Part shown: positions 8,060 to 16,520 of the stretch, in pieces | Numbering within the stretch: position 1 is the stretch's first letter | How the letters are laid out: every line of letters starts with the position of its first letter | Source of the DNA: an uncultured Rhizobium sp. | Lineage (GTDB): Bacteria > Pseudomonadota > Alphaproteobacteria > Rhizobiales > Rhizobiaceae | Length of the DNA: 51,637 bases | Reading direction: 5' to 3' | NCBI GenBank assembly: GCA_945952315.1 | Contig: CAMFIE010000011.1 | Span: 1-51,637 of the forward strand | Made by a program: the position numbers and the translations under genes | Notes under the pieces: model-generated | Database searches by the model: none | What the model was told of the DNA's origin: nothing | What the model saw: the letters and a program-made list of their open reading frames with translations, nothing else

Positions 8060-8177
8060 ACTCCTGCATATTAGCGCAGACGGAATTTCATTTCAAGCCG
8101 CAATCAATCCACAATCCAGCAACACATATATTAGCAATAACTATATTTCTCTGATGTTCCTACGGAATGAATGTCAG

Positions 8178-8279
8178 GCTGCAACCGTTCGCAAGCAGAA
8201 GCAGCATAGGCCCGACCAGCCGGGCAATCGGGGACGGTGAGCTTCCCCGACTGAGGCAACAGCTTTGCTTGTCGAACGG
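8178..8279 (+). ncRNA. Conserved structured leader, copy 2
   Basis: Identical to copy 1 except at two positions, while the adjoining ORF is only about 71% identical at nucleotide level (64 of 90). The same hairpins can form. In this copy one frame stays open from 8167 through the leader into the small ORF and could give a 70-residue product. In copy 1 the 1-nt spacing difference breaks that frame, so the long product is the less likely reading. Confidence 0.5.
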
Positions 8280-8289
8280 AGGATCTGAA

Positions 8290-8379
8290 ATGGGATATTT
8301 TCCCGCAAGGATCACGCTTGAAGTAAGGAAAACCCGCACGGGCTGGTCAATTACCGTGCGGATTCAATACTACAACTAG
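8290..8379 (+). CDS. Small 29-residue protein, copy 2 of a duplicated pair
   Basis: The ORF reads MGYFPARITLEVRKT-RTGWSITVRIQYYN. A GGAGG Shine-Dalgarno ends 7 nt before the ATG, better than copy 1. The invariant core across both copies is F-P-x-R-I-T, K-T-R-T-G-W and V-R-I. The C-terminal tail differs most (HFAD against QYYN). The inverted repeat CCGCACGG/CCGTGCGG is kept at the same codons. I know no named family with this pattern. It could be a small regulator, an RNA-binding peptide or the peptide of a dual-function small RNA; no function is assigned. Confidence 0.6.
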   Translation: MGYFPARITLEVRKTRTGWSITVRIQYYN

Positions 8380-8385
8380 CGTAAA

Positions 8386-8413
8386 GGAAGGGCGGATAGC
8401 CGTCCGCCCTTCC
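8386..8413 (+). terminator. 3' hairpin of duplicated unit, copy 2
   Basis: A perfect 11-bp stem, GGAAGGGCGGA (8386-8396) with TCCGCCCTTCC (8403-8413), starts 7 nt after the small ORF stop, as in copy 1. No T-run follows. The stem differs in sequence from copy 1 by paired changes (for example AAAGGCGG against AAGGGCGG with matching partners), so the base pairing is conserved rather than the sequence. Confidence 0.55.
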
Positions 8414-8475
8414 ACTCCCTGTATAACGAATTCCCCGCGGTTTCGCAAGTCCCTAATATAGACCGGCCGAAATAC

Positions 8476-8498
8476 AAAAGGCGACCCAGGGGGCCGCC
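8476..8498 (-). terminator. Intrinsic terminator of fba
   Basis: On the minus strand a GC-rich stem (GGCGGCC pairing with GGTCGCC with one mismatch, 8480-8498) is followed by TTTT (8479-8476). It lies 26 bp after the aldolase stop codon. Confidence 0.7.
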
Positions 8499-8523
8499 TT
8501 CTGAACCGAACTCTGAGCGAAGA

Positions 8524-9594
8524 TCAGGCGATCTTCTGGGTGAGGCTGCCGGAGCGGTAGCGCTTTGCCATGTCCTGAAGCGGGATCGGCTTGATCTTGT
8601 CGGCGTGACCGGCGGTGCCAAACTCCTCGAAGCGCTGCTTGCAGAGCTTGGTCATCGCTTCCATGGCGGGCTTCAGATATTTGCGCGGATCGAATTCCGA
8701 CGGGCTTTCGGCAAAGACCTTGCGGATTGCACCGGTCAGCGCCATGCGGTTGTCGGTATCGATGTTGATCTTGCGCACGCCATGCTTGATGCCGCGCTGG
8801 ATTTCCTCGATCGGAACGCCCCAGGTCGGCTTCATCTGGCCGCCGAACTTGTTGATGATCTCCTGCAGTTCTTCCGGAACGGAAGACGAGCCGTGCATCA
8901 CCAGATGGGTGTTCGGCAGGCGGCGGTGAATTTCCTCGATCACGTTCATGGCGAGAACCGCGCCATCCGGCTTGCGGCTGAACTTGTAGGCGCCGTGCGA
9001 AGTGCCCATGGCAACGGCCAGCGCATCCACACCCGTATCGCGGACGAACTGGGCGGCCTGTTCCGGATCGGTCAGCAGCTGGTCATGGCCGAGCTTGCCC
9101 TCGAAACCGTGACCGTCTTCCTTTTCGCCTTCGCCGGTTTCCAGCGAGCCGAGAACGCCGATTTCGCCCTCGACCGAAACGCCACCCCAATGGGCCATGT
9201 CGACCACGCGGCGGGTGATCCCGGCATTGTAGGCGTAATCTGCCGGCGTCTTGCCGTCTTCCTTCAGAGAGCCGTCCATCATCACCGAGGTGAAGCCATA
9301 CTGGATGGCAGACATGCATGTGGCTTCGTTGTTGCCGTGGTCGAGATGCATGCAAATCGGAATATCCGGATGCATCTCGACGAGACCGTCGATCAGCTTG
9401 GCGAGGATGATGTCATTGGCATAGGCGCGGGCGCCACGGCTTGCCTGGATGATCACCGGAGAATTGGTCGCGGCCGCCGCTTCCAGAATTGCGAGGCCCT
9501 GCTCCATGTTGTTGATGTTGAAGGCCGGTACGCCATAGCCATATTCGGCGGCGTGATCGAGCAACTGTCTTAGGGTAACGCGAGCCAAGCTCAT
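8524..9594 (-). CDS. fba: Class II fructose-1,6-bisphosphate aldolase (Calvin-cycle subtype)
   Basis: 356 residues. A zinc-dependent aldolase interconverting fructose-1,6-bisphosphate with dihydroxyacetone phosphate and glyceraldehyde-3-phosphate in the cytosol. The protein begins [28 protein letters not shown] (about residues 83-89) holds the catalytic Asp85 and a zinc histidine. [44 protein letters not shown] and NIDTDNRMA supply further metal and phosphate contacts. The start at 9594 was chosen because homologues start there and AGGAGG stands immediately upstream, although only 1 nt separates it from the ATG. A perfect 15-bp palindrome lies about 140 bp upstream. The gene appears monocistronic, with its own terminator. 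Confidence 0.95.
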   Translation of the reverse strand: MSLARVTLRQLLDHAAEYGYGVPAFNINNMEQGLAILEAAAATNSPVIIQASRGARAYANDIILAKLIDGLVEMHPDIPICMHLDHGNNEATCMSAIQYGFTSVMMDGSLKEDGKTPADYAYNAGITRRVVDMAHWGGVSVEGEIGVLGSLETGEGEKEDGHGFEGKLGHDQLLTDPEQAAQFVRDTGVDALAVAMGTSHGAYKFSRKPDGAVLAMNVIEEIHRRLPNTHLVMHGSSSVPEELQEIINKFGGQMKPTWGVPIEEIQRGIKHGVRKINIDTDNRMALTGAIRKVFAESPSEFDPRKYLKPAMEAMTKLCKQRFEEFGTAGHADKIKPIPLQDMAKRYRSGSLTQKIA

Positions 9595-10010
9595 TCCTCC
9601 TGCTGATGGTTCAAGCTTCGCCAACCGGCATGGCGCCCCTGCACCAGCGTTGACGGGAAAGCCGGAAAATCCGGTTCTCCTTGCCTGTAAGACCATAAAT
9701 TTGGCCCGGCAAGTGGTCGAAAGGCGACCTCGACCGATTGAATCGGTTGAATTTCGCCCGGACGCAAAAATCCTTCCGAAGAAGGTTGTCCAGTGCCTTT
9801 TCACCACCTCGGGATGGCACGATTGAAGGCGCCCGCAGCCTCAAGGGGTTGATCTTCGAAAATCACGAACCATCTGAAGACGAGCGGCCATTTACAATTA
9901 TGGCAAAAACAAGGGAAAGGTTTTCCAGCAAGCAGCCAAAAGCCGCAAAACCATGCGTTCTTAATCACTACCAGTTTGATAGGGTTTAACTGCAAACCAA
10001 GGAGGTGGCG
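9595..10010. other. Intergenic region between fba and sbp with a 15-bp palindrome
   Basis: 416 bp without a credible gene; the open frames here lack Shine-Dalgarno sites and family features. It must contain the divergent promoters of fba and of the sulfate importer. The one clear element is the perfect palindrome ACCGATTGAATCGGT at 9733-9747 (7-1-7), which looks like a dimeric repressor site. An AT-richer stretch at about 9890-9995 before sbp probably holds the sbp promoter; no box could be assigned securely. Confidence 0.6.
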
Positions 10011-11036
10011 ATGACTGCGAAATTTGTGAAACAGCTTCTGACGGCTGGTTTCGTTCTGGGGACCCTTTTCGGTGCGGCGGCCATTCCGGCGCGTGCCGAC
10101 CAGTCCCTGCTCAATGTGAGCTATGACCCGACCCGGGAATTCTACAAGGATTTCAACGCGGCCTTTGCCGAAAAGTGGAAGACGGACAATGGCGAGACCG
10201 TCACCATCGAGACCTCGCATGGCGGCTCGGGCAAGCAGGCGCGTGCGGTGATCGACGGCCTTGCGGCCGATGTGGTGACGCTGGCGCTGGAAGCCGATGT
10301 GGATGCGATTGCAGCGAAGACCGGCAAGATCCCGGCTGACTGGAAGAGCCGTCTGGACAACAATTCCGCGCCCTATACCTCGACCATCGTTTTCCTTGTC
10401 CGCAAGGGCAATCCGAAGGGCATCAAGGACTGGGGCGATCTCGTCAAGGACGACGTGGCAGTGATCACGCCGAACCCGAAGACCTCTGGCGGGGCGCGCT
10501 GGAATTTCCTCGCGGCCTGGGCCTGGGCCAAGCAGGCCAATGGCGGTGATGATGCCAAGGCGGAGGAATTCGTGACCACGCTCTACAAGCATGTGCCGGT
10601 TCTGGATACGGGTGCACGCGGTGCCACCACCACCTTCGTCCAGCGCGAACAGGGTGACGTGCTGCTTTCCTGGGAAAACGAGGCCTATCTCGCCCTCAAC
10701 GAACTCGGCGCCGGGGAATTCGAGATCGTCACACCGTCCGTCTCCATCAAGGCTGAACCTTCCGTTGCCCTTGTCGATGGCAATGTGGATGCCAAGGGCA
10801 CACGCAAGGTGGCGGAAGCCTATCTTCAGTATCTCTATTCGGATGTGGGCCAGAAGCTTGCCGCCAAGCATTATTTCCGCCCGGCCAAGCCGGAGCTTGC
10901 CGACAAGGCTGATCTCGCCCGCTTTGCCGATGTGAAGCTTGCCACGATCGATGATTTCGGCGGCTGGAAGGAAGCACAGGCGAAATTCTTTGCCGATGGC
11001 GGCCTGTTCGACAAGATCTATCAACCGGCACAGTGA
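10011..11036 (+). CDS. sbp: Sulfate ABC transporter, periplasmic substrate-binding protein
   Basis: 341 residues. It binds sulfate (or thiosulfate) in the periplasm for the CysTWA importer. A signal peptide is visible ([10 protein letters not shown], hydrophobic core, predicted cleavage after IPARA, before [16 protein letters not shown]). Family motifs are [46 protein letters not shown] and [16 protein letters not shown], which contribute main-chain contacts to the anion. The ATG at 10011 is preceded by a strong Shine-Dalgarno (AGGAGGTGG). It heads an operon, ending 6 bp before cysT. Control by sulfur limitation is expected for the family but no regulator site could be named. Confidence 0.94.
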   Translation: MTAKFVKQLLTAGFVLGTLFGAAAIPARADQSLLNVSYDPTREFYKDFNAAFAEKWKTDNGETVTIETSHGGSGKQARAVIDGLAADVVTLALEADVDAIAAKTGKIPADWKSRLDNNSAPYTSTIVFLVRKGNPKGIKDWGDLVKDDVAVITPNPKTSGGARWNFLAAWAWAKQANGGDDAKAEEFVTTLYKHVPVLDTGARGATTTFVQREQGDVLLSWENEAYLALNELGAGEFEIVTPSVSIKAEPSVALVDGNVDAKGTRKVAEAYLQYLYSDVGQKLAAKHYFRPAKPELADKADLARFADVKLATIDDFGGWKEAQAKFFADGGLFDKIYQPAQ

Positions 11037-11042
11037 GACCCC

Positions 11043-11900
11043 ATGACGCTGACCTCCTCGAAAGGGTGGCAGTTCAGACAACCGAGCGTTCTTCCGGGCT
11101 TCCGGTGGACGCTCGGTTTCACGCTTGTCTGGCTGACACTCATCGTCCTCGTTCCGCTCACCGGCCTGTTCCTGAAATCGAGCACGCTCGGCTGGGACGC
11201 CTTCTGGACGCTCGCCCTTGAAAAGCGCACGCTGCAGGCGCTGAAGATCAGCTTCGGCACCGCTTTTCTGGCAGCCCTTGCCAATGTGGTCTTCGGCACG
11301 CTGCTCGCCTGGGTGCTGGTGCGCTACCGTTTTCCCGGCAAGCGGATCATCGATGCCATGGTGGACCTGCCTTTCGCGCTGCCCACCGCTGTTGCGGGCA
11401 TAGCGCTTACCACGCTTTATGCGTCAAAGGGCTGGATCGGCAGCCTGTTTGCGCCGCTCGGCATCAAGATCGCCTTCACGCCGCTCGGCATCGTGATTGC
11501 GCTCGTCTTTGTCGGCCTGCCCTTCGTGGTGCGCACCGTGCAGCCGGTTCTGGAAGAGCTGGATCGCGAGGTGGAGGAAGCAGCCGCAACGCTCGGCGCC
11601 AACCGGTTCCAGACCATTTTCCGGGTCCTCCTGCCCGGACTGGCGCCTGCGGTTCTGACCGGTTTTTCGCTCGCCTTTGCCCGGGGTGTCGGCGAATATG
11701 GATCGGTGATCTTCATTGCGGGCAATGTGCCGTTCAAATCGGAAATCGCGCCGCTTCTCATCGTCATCAAACTTGAGGAATTCAACTATCCGGCCGCAAC
11801 CGCCATTGCCGCCGTGATGCTGCTCCTGTCCTTCGGCCTGCTGTTCGTCATCAACCTCATTCAGGCCTGGAGCCGTCGGAGATATGGCTATGGCGCATGA
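11043..11900 (+). CDS. cysT: Sulfate ABC transporter permease CysT
   Basis: 285 residues, inner-membrane permease. Hydrophobic segments begin at about residue 20 ([20 protein letters not shown]) and recur through the protein, with six expected. The EAA loop that contacts CysA is clear ([23 protein letters not shown], residues about 178-200). Second gene of sbp-cysTWA; its stop lies 17 nt inside cysW, so the permease subunits are translationally coupled. Called cysU in some species. Confidence 0.94.
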   Translation: MTLTSSKGWQFRQPSVLPGFRWTLGFTLVWLTLIVLVPLTGLFLKSSTLGWDAFWTLALEKRTLQALKISFGTAFLAALANVVFGTLLAWVLVRYRFPGKRIIDAMVDLPFALPTAVAGIALTTLYASKGWIGSLFAPLGIKIAFTPLGIVIALVFVGLPFVVRTVQPVLEELDREVEEAAATLGANRFQTIFRVLLPGLAPAVLTGFSLAFARGVGEYGSVIFIAGNVPFKSEIAPLLIVIKLEEFNYPAATAIAAVMLLLSFGLLFVINLIQAWSRRRYGYGA

Positions 11901-12750
11901 TACGCTTCAACCGGACCGGGTGACGAGCGAGGGGCCGCTTGCCCGCGGCCTGCTGATCGCCACCTCGCTTCTTTTCCTGCTGCTGATCCTCGCCATGCCG
12001 CTGCTGGCGGTGTTTTCGGAAGCGCTGCGCAAGGGTCTGCCTGCCTTCCTCGATGCACTGAAGGATGAGGAAACCTTCGCGGCGATCCGCCTGACGCTGC
12101 TGGTTGCGGGCATCTCCGTGCCGCTCAATCTCGTCTTTGGCGTGGCCGCCGCCTGGACCATCGCGAAGTTCGAATTTCGCGGCAAGGCAATTCTGTCCAC
12201 CCTGATCGACCTGCCCTTTTCGGTTTCGCCGGTGATTTCCGGCCTGGTCTTCGTGATGCTGTTCGGCGCGCAGGGCTATTTCGGACCGCTGCTGGCGAGC
12301 TACGGTCTGCAGATCATCTTTGCGGTGCCGGGGCTGGTGCTGGCCACCATTTTCGTGACCTTTCCCTTCGTCGCCCGCGAGCTCATTCCGCTGATGCAGG
12401 AGCAAGGGAATGCGGATGAGGAAGCGGCCCTGTCGCTGGGCGCCAGCGGCTGGCAGACCTTCTGGCATGTGACGCTGCCGAATATCAAATGGGGCCTGCT
12501 TTACGGGGTGCTTCTCTGCAACGCCCGCGCAATGGGCGAATTCGGGGCCGTCTCGGTGGTCTCAGGCCACATCCGTGGCCAGACCAACACGATGCCGTTG
12601 CAGGTCGAGATTCTCTACAACGAATTCAATTTCATGGCGGCCTTTGCGGTTGCCGCACTTCTGGCGCTGCTTGCGCTTGTCACGCTCGTGCTGAAATCGC
12701 TGCTGGAATATCGCTTCAGCGCCGAAATCGCCGCAAGCCGTCGCCATTGA
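11884..12750 (+). CDS. cysW: Sulfate ABC transporter permease CysW
   Basis: 288 residues, partner permease of CysT. It has a short polar N-terminus, then hydrophobic segments from [20 protein letters not shown] onward. The EAA loop is [22 protein letters not shown], followed by a segment ending [15 protein letters not shown] that is typical of CysW. ATGs at 11884 and 11890 are both possible; either overlaps cysT. The stop is 9 bp before cysA. CysT and CysW would form the heterodimeric channel powered by CysA. Confidence 0.94.
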   Translation: MAMAHDTLQPDRVTSEGPLARGLLIATSLLFLLLILAMPLLAVFSEALRKGLPAFLDALKDEETFAAIRLTLLVAGISVPLNLVFGVAAAWTIAKFEFRGKAILSTLIDLPFSVSPVISGLVFVMLFGAQGYFGPLLASYGLQIIFAVPGLVLATIFVTFPFVARELIPLMQEQGNADEEAALSLGASGWQTFWHVTLPNIKWGLLYGVLLCNARAMGEFGAVSVVSGHIRGQTNTMPLQVEILYNEFNFMAAFAVAALLALLALVTLVLKSLLEYRFSAEIAASRRH

Positions 12751-12759
12751 GAGGAACAG

Positions 12760-13797
12760 ATGGACGTCAAGGTTCAAAACATCCGCAAGGAATTCGCCCG
12801 TTTTCCGGCGCTCAACGATGTGTCGCTGGATATCCGCTCGGGCGAGCTGATCGCGCTGCTCGGCCCTTCCGGTTCCGGCAAGACAACCCTTTTGCGGCTG
12901 ATCGCCGGGCTGGAAACGCCGACCGATGGCCGGATTTTCTTCGGTGAAGACGATGCGTCGAAGAAGACGGTGCAGGAGCGCAATATCGGTTTTGTGTTCC
13001 AGCACTATGCGCTTTTCCGCCATATGACGGTGCTCGACAATATCGGCTTCGGCCTGAAGGTGCGGCCGAAAAACCGGCGCCCTGCAAAGGCGGAAATCCG
13101 CCGCCGGGCGCTGGAACTGCTCGATCTGGTGCAGCTTTCCGGCATGGAGAACCGCTATCCGAACCAGCTTTCCGGCGGCCAGAGACAGCGCGTGGCACTG
13201 GCACGGGCGATGGCCGTGGAGCCGAACGTGCTGCTGCTCGACGAGCCCTTTGGCGCGCTCGACGCGCAGGTGCGCAAGGACCTGCGCAAATGGCTGCGCG
13301 ACATTCATGACCGTACCGGCCATACCACCATCTTCGTGACCCACGATCAGGAAGAGGCGCTGGAACTGGCAGACCGCGTGGTGGTGATGAGCCAGGGCAA
13401 GATCGAACAGGTGGGAACGCCGGACGAGGTCTATGACACGCCGAATTCGCCCTTCGTCTTCGGCTTCATCGGCGAATCCAACGGACTGAAGGTAACGGCG
13501 GATCATGGCGGCATCCGGTTCAACGGCAAGCCGCTCAACATGGCCGCAGCACCAGACAAGCATGGCGAGGCGCTGCTCTACTTTAGGCCGCAGGATATCG
13601 AGCTGATCGAAAGCGGCGAGGATGGGTTGACCGGCTCCGTCATCGCCACCCGGCGTGTGGCGGGCACGCGCCATGTGGAACTCGATCTCGGATCGGGCAC
13701 CCATGTGGAGCTGGAAATATCGACCGAGCAGGCCGCCCGCATCGACCGCAATCGCGTCACCTTCCGCCCGACACGCTGGAAACTCTTTCCGGTCTGA
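12760..13797 (+). CDS. cysA: Sulfate/thiosulfate ABC transporter ATPase CysA
   Basis: 345 residues. ATP-binding subunit of the sulfate importer on the cytoplasmic face. Walker A is GPSGSGKTT (residues 35-43), the signature LSGGQRQR is at 137-144, and Walker B is [11 protein letters not shown] ending near 168. The switch segment is [17 protein letters not shown]. The C-terminal quarter is the TOBE-type domain ([11 protein letters not shown] onward). GAGAGGAACAG provides the ribosome-binding site. Last gene of sbp-cysT-cysW-cysA; it converges on cutC, 48 bp away. Confidence 0.95.
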   Translation: MDVKVQNIRKEFARFPALNDVSLDIRSGELIALLGPSGSGKTTLLRLIAGLETPTDGRIFFGEDDASKKTVQERNIGFVFQHYALFRHMTVLDNIGFGLKVRPKNRRPAKAEIRRRALELLDLVQLSGMENRYPNQLSGGQRQRVALARAMAVEPNVLLLDEPFGALDAQVRKDLRKWLRDIHDRTGHTTIFVTHDQEEALELADRVVVMSQGKIEQVGTPDEVYDTPNSPFVFGFIGESNGLKVTADHGGIRFNGKPLNMAAAPDKHGEALLYFRPQDIELIESGEDGLTGSVIATRRVAGTRHVELDLGSGTHVELEISTEQAARIDRNRVTFRPTRWKLFPV

Positions 13798-13828
13798 GGC
13801 GGTTTTCCGCCCGGAAAAGCGCATGGCG

Positions 13829-13863
13829 AAAAAGGCGCGCAGCCCTCAGCCGGGGCTGCGCGC
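13829..13863 (-). terminator. Terminator built into the 3' end of cutC
   Basis: A perfect 11-bp stem, GCGCGCAGCCC (13835-13845) with GGGCTGCGCGC (13853-13863). The loop contains the cutC stop codon. On the minus strand the stem is followed by CC and five T (13833-13829). The ascending arm therefore encodes the last residues of CutC (ARSPG). It may also slow transcription arriving from cysA, but there is no T-run on that side. Confidence 0.75.
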
Positions 13864-14574
13864 AATTTGCGCTTTCATGGCGCGGACAAGATCGGCATCG
13901 GTCTGACGGCATCCCGGCACGTCAAAGCTCTGCGCGGAGGCTCTTTCTACCGGTTCCAAGCGGGGGATCGAGCAGGAGGCGTGGACATCCACATCCGCGA
14001 CGCTCTCGAGCAGCAGATAGACATTTTCCGGGGTCAGGCCGGAACCGGGCAGGATCTCGATGCGGCCAGCGGCCTGCGCCTGCATGGCGGCAATGGTATG
14101 TCGCCCTTCGATGGCGGTCGGCTTGCCGCCGGAGGTGAGGATGCGCGAGAAGCCGAGGTCGACCGCAACATCAACGGCCGCAACCGGATCGGGCGTCAGA
14201 TCGATCGCCCGGTGCAGCACGGCAGGCAGGCCGTCCGCCGCCTCGATCAGCCGTGACAGCGTGAAGCGGTCGAGCGTGCCGTCCTCGGCATTTGCCCCGA
14301 TCACCATGCCGGCAAGACCAAAAGCACGGATCGCCTCGATATCAGCGACCATCTGGCGCAGATCATCGAGCCCGTAGACGAAGTTGCCGGGCCGCGGCCG
14401 CACCATGGCAAATACCGGCACGGAGGCTTCCGCGGCAATCGCCATCAGGCCGGGAGATGGTGTGAGCCCGCCGAGAAGCAGGGCGCTGCACAATTCGATC
14501 CGGTCCGCACCGGCGCTGACCGCCGTCTTCAGCCCGGCCGCATTATCGACACACACTTCCAGCCGGCGCCCCAT
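13846..14574 (-). CDS. cutC: CutC-family protein
   Basis: 242 residues, a TIM-barrel family first linked to copper handling in E. coli but without an established enzyme activity. Motifs are LEVCVDNAAGLKTAVSAGADRIELC at the N-terminus, GGLTPSPGLM, PVFAMVRPRPGNFVY, LHRAIDLT and RILTSGGKPTAIEG. The start at 14574 (MGRRLEVCVD) matches the family. It begins 2 bp after the ROK kinase stop and is the last gene of the amino-sugar operon. That position suggests a metabolic rather than a metal role; this is inference from context only. Confidence 0.9.
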   Translation of the reverse strand: MGRRLEVCVDNAAGLKTAVSAGADRIELCSALLLGGLTPSPGLMAIAAEASVPVFAMVRPRPGNFVYGLDDLRQMVADIEAIRAFGLAGMVIGANAEDGTLDRFTLSRLIEAADGLPAVLHRAIDLTPDPVAAVDVAVDLGFSRILTSGGKPTAIEGRHTIAAMQAQAAGRIEILPGSGLTPENVYLLLESVADVDVHASCSIPRLEPVERASAQSFDVPGCRQTDADLVRAMKAQIARSPG

Positions 14575-14576
14575 GA

Positions 14577-15485
14577 TCAGTCCCTCCGCGAAAAGCCGAG
14601 AACTGCCGCCCCGACCAGACCGGGTTCGATGGTGCAAAGCCCCGGCACGACCAGCGGGCGGTCAAACTTTTTCAGCGTGCGTTCGCGCACCAGCCGGTCG
14701 ATTTCGGCAATAAGCGGTGCCGAGCGTGACAGGCCACCGCCGACCGGAACGATGGTGGCGCCCGTGGTGTTGATGAGCATGGCAAGCGGCCCGGCGGTGA
14801 TATCCGTCAGCACATCGATGGTGCGGGTGGCCTTCGGCTCGCCCTGCTGCCAGGCCTCGGTAATCTCCTCGCTGCTCTTTTCTTCCGCGCAGAGGAAACG
14901 GTGGATCTTCTCCATGCCGCGGGCACTCACCGTGGCATCAAGACAGCCCTTCAGGCCGCAGCCGCAGGCAAAGGCGGGCAGTTCCACCTCCGGCGTTCCG
15001 GCAAAGCGGGCGGAAACGGGGCCGTGGCCCCATTCGCCCGCAAAGCCGCCGTCGCTGTTGATCAGCCTGCCATCCACGACCAGTCCGCCACCGACACCGG
15101 TGCCGAGGATGACGCCGAACACGACGCGATGCCCCCTGCCCGCACCCAGCCCGTATTCGGCCATGGCAAGGCAATCGGCATCATTGGAAATCAGCACCGG
15201 CATGCCAAGCGCCGCTTCCAGATCCGCTTCGATCTGCCGCCCGTGCAGGCAGGGAATGTTGGCAACCGTGATCTTGCGGCTTTCCGGATCGATCACCCCG
15301 GTGATCGAGATCGAAACCCGTGTCACCGGTTCCGGAGCCCCGTCGATGATCGCCTTCAGCGCGGCAACGAAGGCCCCGAAATCCGTGAGCGGTGTTGCCA
15401 CGCGCGGCAGGGTCTCGATCTCTTCCGGGCTTTTGGCATAGGCGCCCTTGATGGCCGTGCCACCGATATCGAAACAGACGATCAT
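14577..15485 (-). CDS. ROK-family sugar kinase (probable N-acetylhexosamine kinase)
   Basis: 302 residues. The N-terminal phosphate loop is MIVCFDIGGTAIKG. The mid-protein GVGGGLVVDGRL and GFAGEWGHGPV are ROK signatures, with catalytic Asp in ISNDADC. The zinc-binding cluster CGCGLKGCLD is typical of bacterial N-acetylglucosamine and N-acetylmannosamine kinases. Substrate is inferred from context: it shares an operon with murQ and an ABC sugar importer, and nagA lies across the divergent promoter. It ends 2 bp before cutC and starts 30 bp after the ATPase gene. With the BadF-type kinase at 22055 the locus has two unrelated kinases, perhaps one for MurNAc and one for GlcNAc. Confidence 0.88.
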   Translation of the reverse strand: MIVCFDIGGTAIKGAYAKSPEEIETLPRVATPLTDFGAFVAALKAIIDGAPEPVTRVSISITGVIDPESRKITVANIPCLHGRQIEADLEAALGMPVLISNDADCLAMAEYGLGAGRGHRVVFGVILGTGVGGGLVVDGRLINSDGGFAGEWGHGPVSARFAGTPEVELPAFACGCGLKGCLDATVSARGMEKIHRFLCAEEKSSEEITEAWQQGEPKATRTIDVLTDITAGPLAMLINTTGATIVPVGGGLSRSAPLIAEIDRLVRERTLKKFDRPLVVPGLCTIEPGLVGAAVLGFSRRD

Positions 15486-15515
15486 GCTGGTTCAGTCCCG
15501 CTTGAAAAATGGAGT

Positions 15516-16517
15516 TCAGCGGATCGCCTTACCATCCGCATCGAAGCGATGCATCAGGCTTCTGTCCGGAGAGGCATAGACGACATCATCCGGGTGGAAC
15601 GGATGTTCGCCGAACAGGCGCACCGTGAGGAGTCCGGCCTTTTCGGTTTCCATATAGACGATGGTGTCGGCGCCGAGATGTTCGACATGCACCACCTTGC
15701 CCTGCCATTCGCCCGCCTCGCGCGAGAGCGTGATATGTTCGGGACGGATGCCAAGGGTCTTTGCACCCGGATCACCCAGCCGCTCGGCCTCGATGAAATT
15801 CATCCCCGGCGAGCCGATGAAACCGGCCACGAACAGGTTGGCCGGGCGGTTGTAAAGCTCCATCGGCGAGCCGACCTGCTCGATCGCGCCGGCAGACAGA
15901 ACCACGATCTTGTCGGCAAGCGTCATCGCTTCCACCTGATCATGGGTCACGTAGATCATCGTCGCCTTCAGCTCGCGGTGAAGCTTGGCAATCTCCAGCC
16001 GGGTCTGCACGCGCAGCGCCGCATCGAGATTGGAGAGCGGCTCGTCGAACAGGAAGAGCTTCGGTTCGCGCACGATCGCGCGGCCGATCGCCACGCGCTG
16101 GCGCTGGCCGCCGGAAAGTTCGGCCGGGCGGCGGGCAAGATAGGGATCGAGCGACAGCATGGCGGAGGCCTTTGCGACGCGCTTTTCGATATCGGCCTTG
16201 TCGGCACCCGCCTGTTTCAGGCCGAGGCCCATATTGTCCTTGACCGTCAGATGCGGATAGAGCGCATAGGACTGGAACACCATGGCAATGCCGCGCTTTG
16301 CCGGCGGCACGGTCGCCACCTCCTGTCCGTCAATATCAATACTGCCTGAGGTTGCATCCTCCAGACCGGCAATGACGCGCAGCAGGGTGGACTTGCCGCA
16401 GCCGGACGGGCCGACGAAAATCACGAATTCGCCGTCCTTCACGTCCAGATCGATGCCTTTAAGCACTTCATGGGCGCCAAAGGCCTTGCGGATATTTCTC
16501 AAACGAAGCGAGCCCAT
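15516..16517 (-). CDS. Sugar ABC transporter ATPase (UgpC/MsmK type)
   Basis: 333 residues. Walker A is GPSGCGKST (near 36-44), the signature [14 protein letters not shown], Walker [13 protein letters not shown], and the switch [17 protein letters not shown]. The C-terminal TOBE region is short, ending [16 protein letters not shown], with an ...FDADGKAIR terminus. It energises the two permeases encoded upstream in the same operon. It begins 3 bp after the stop of the oxidoreductase gene. The family commonly serves di- or oligosaccharide and glycerol-phosphate importers; the substrate here is inferred as an amino sugar. Confidence 0.92.
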   Translation of the reverse strand: MGSLRLRNIRKAFGAHEVLKGIDLDVKDGEFVIFVGPSGCGKSTLLRVIAGLEDATSGSIDIDGQEVATVPPAKRGIAMVFQSYALYPHLTVKDNMGLGLKQAGADKADIEKRVAKASAMLSLDPYLARRPAELSGGQRQRVAIGRAIVREPKLFLFDEPLSNLDAALRVQTRLEIAKLHRELKATMIYVTHDQVEAMTLADKIVVLSAGAIEQVGSPMELYNRPANLFVAGFIGSPGMNFIEAERLGDPGAKTLGIRPEHITLSREAGEWQGKVVHVEHLGADTIVYMETEKAGLLTVRLFGEHPFHPDDVVYASPDRSLMHRFDADGKAIR

Positions 16518-16520
16518 GGC

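Larger units (their letters stand above)
8137..8413 (+). repeat. Duplicated leader/small-ORF/hairpin unit, copy 2
   Basis: Second copy of the unit described at 7782. It is preceded by about 77 bp of AT-rich sequence (8060-8136) unlike its surroundings, in which I see no gene. The upstream element ATAACTATATTTC is at 8137-8149. The leader, ORF and hairpin follow with copy-1 spacing apart from a 1-nt difference before the start codon. Confidence 0.85.

Noticed and set aside
7823-8279. Tandem AbcR1/AbcR2-type small RNAs
   Set aside because: Rhizobial AbcR genes are also tandem, but these units are longer, contain ORFs with Shine-Dalgarno sites, lack T-rich terminators, and the known AbcR core was not recognised. 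Not excluded without an Rfam search.
8167-8379. 70-residue version of the second small ORF reading through the leader
   Set aside because: The leader-to-ATG distance differs by 1 nt in copy 1, which destroys the frame there, and both leader mismatches would be amino-acid changes; the 29-codon ORF has its own ribosome-binding site.
9738-9989. 83-codon open frame between fba and sbp
   Set aside because: TTG start, no ribosome-binding site, arginine/serine-rich shadow composition, overlaps the palindrome.
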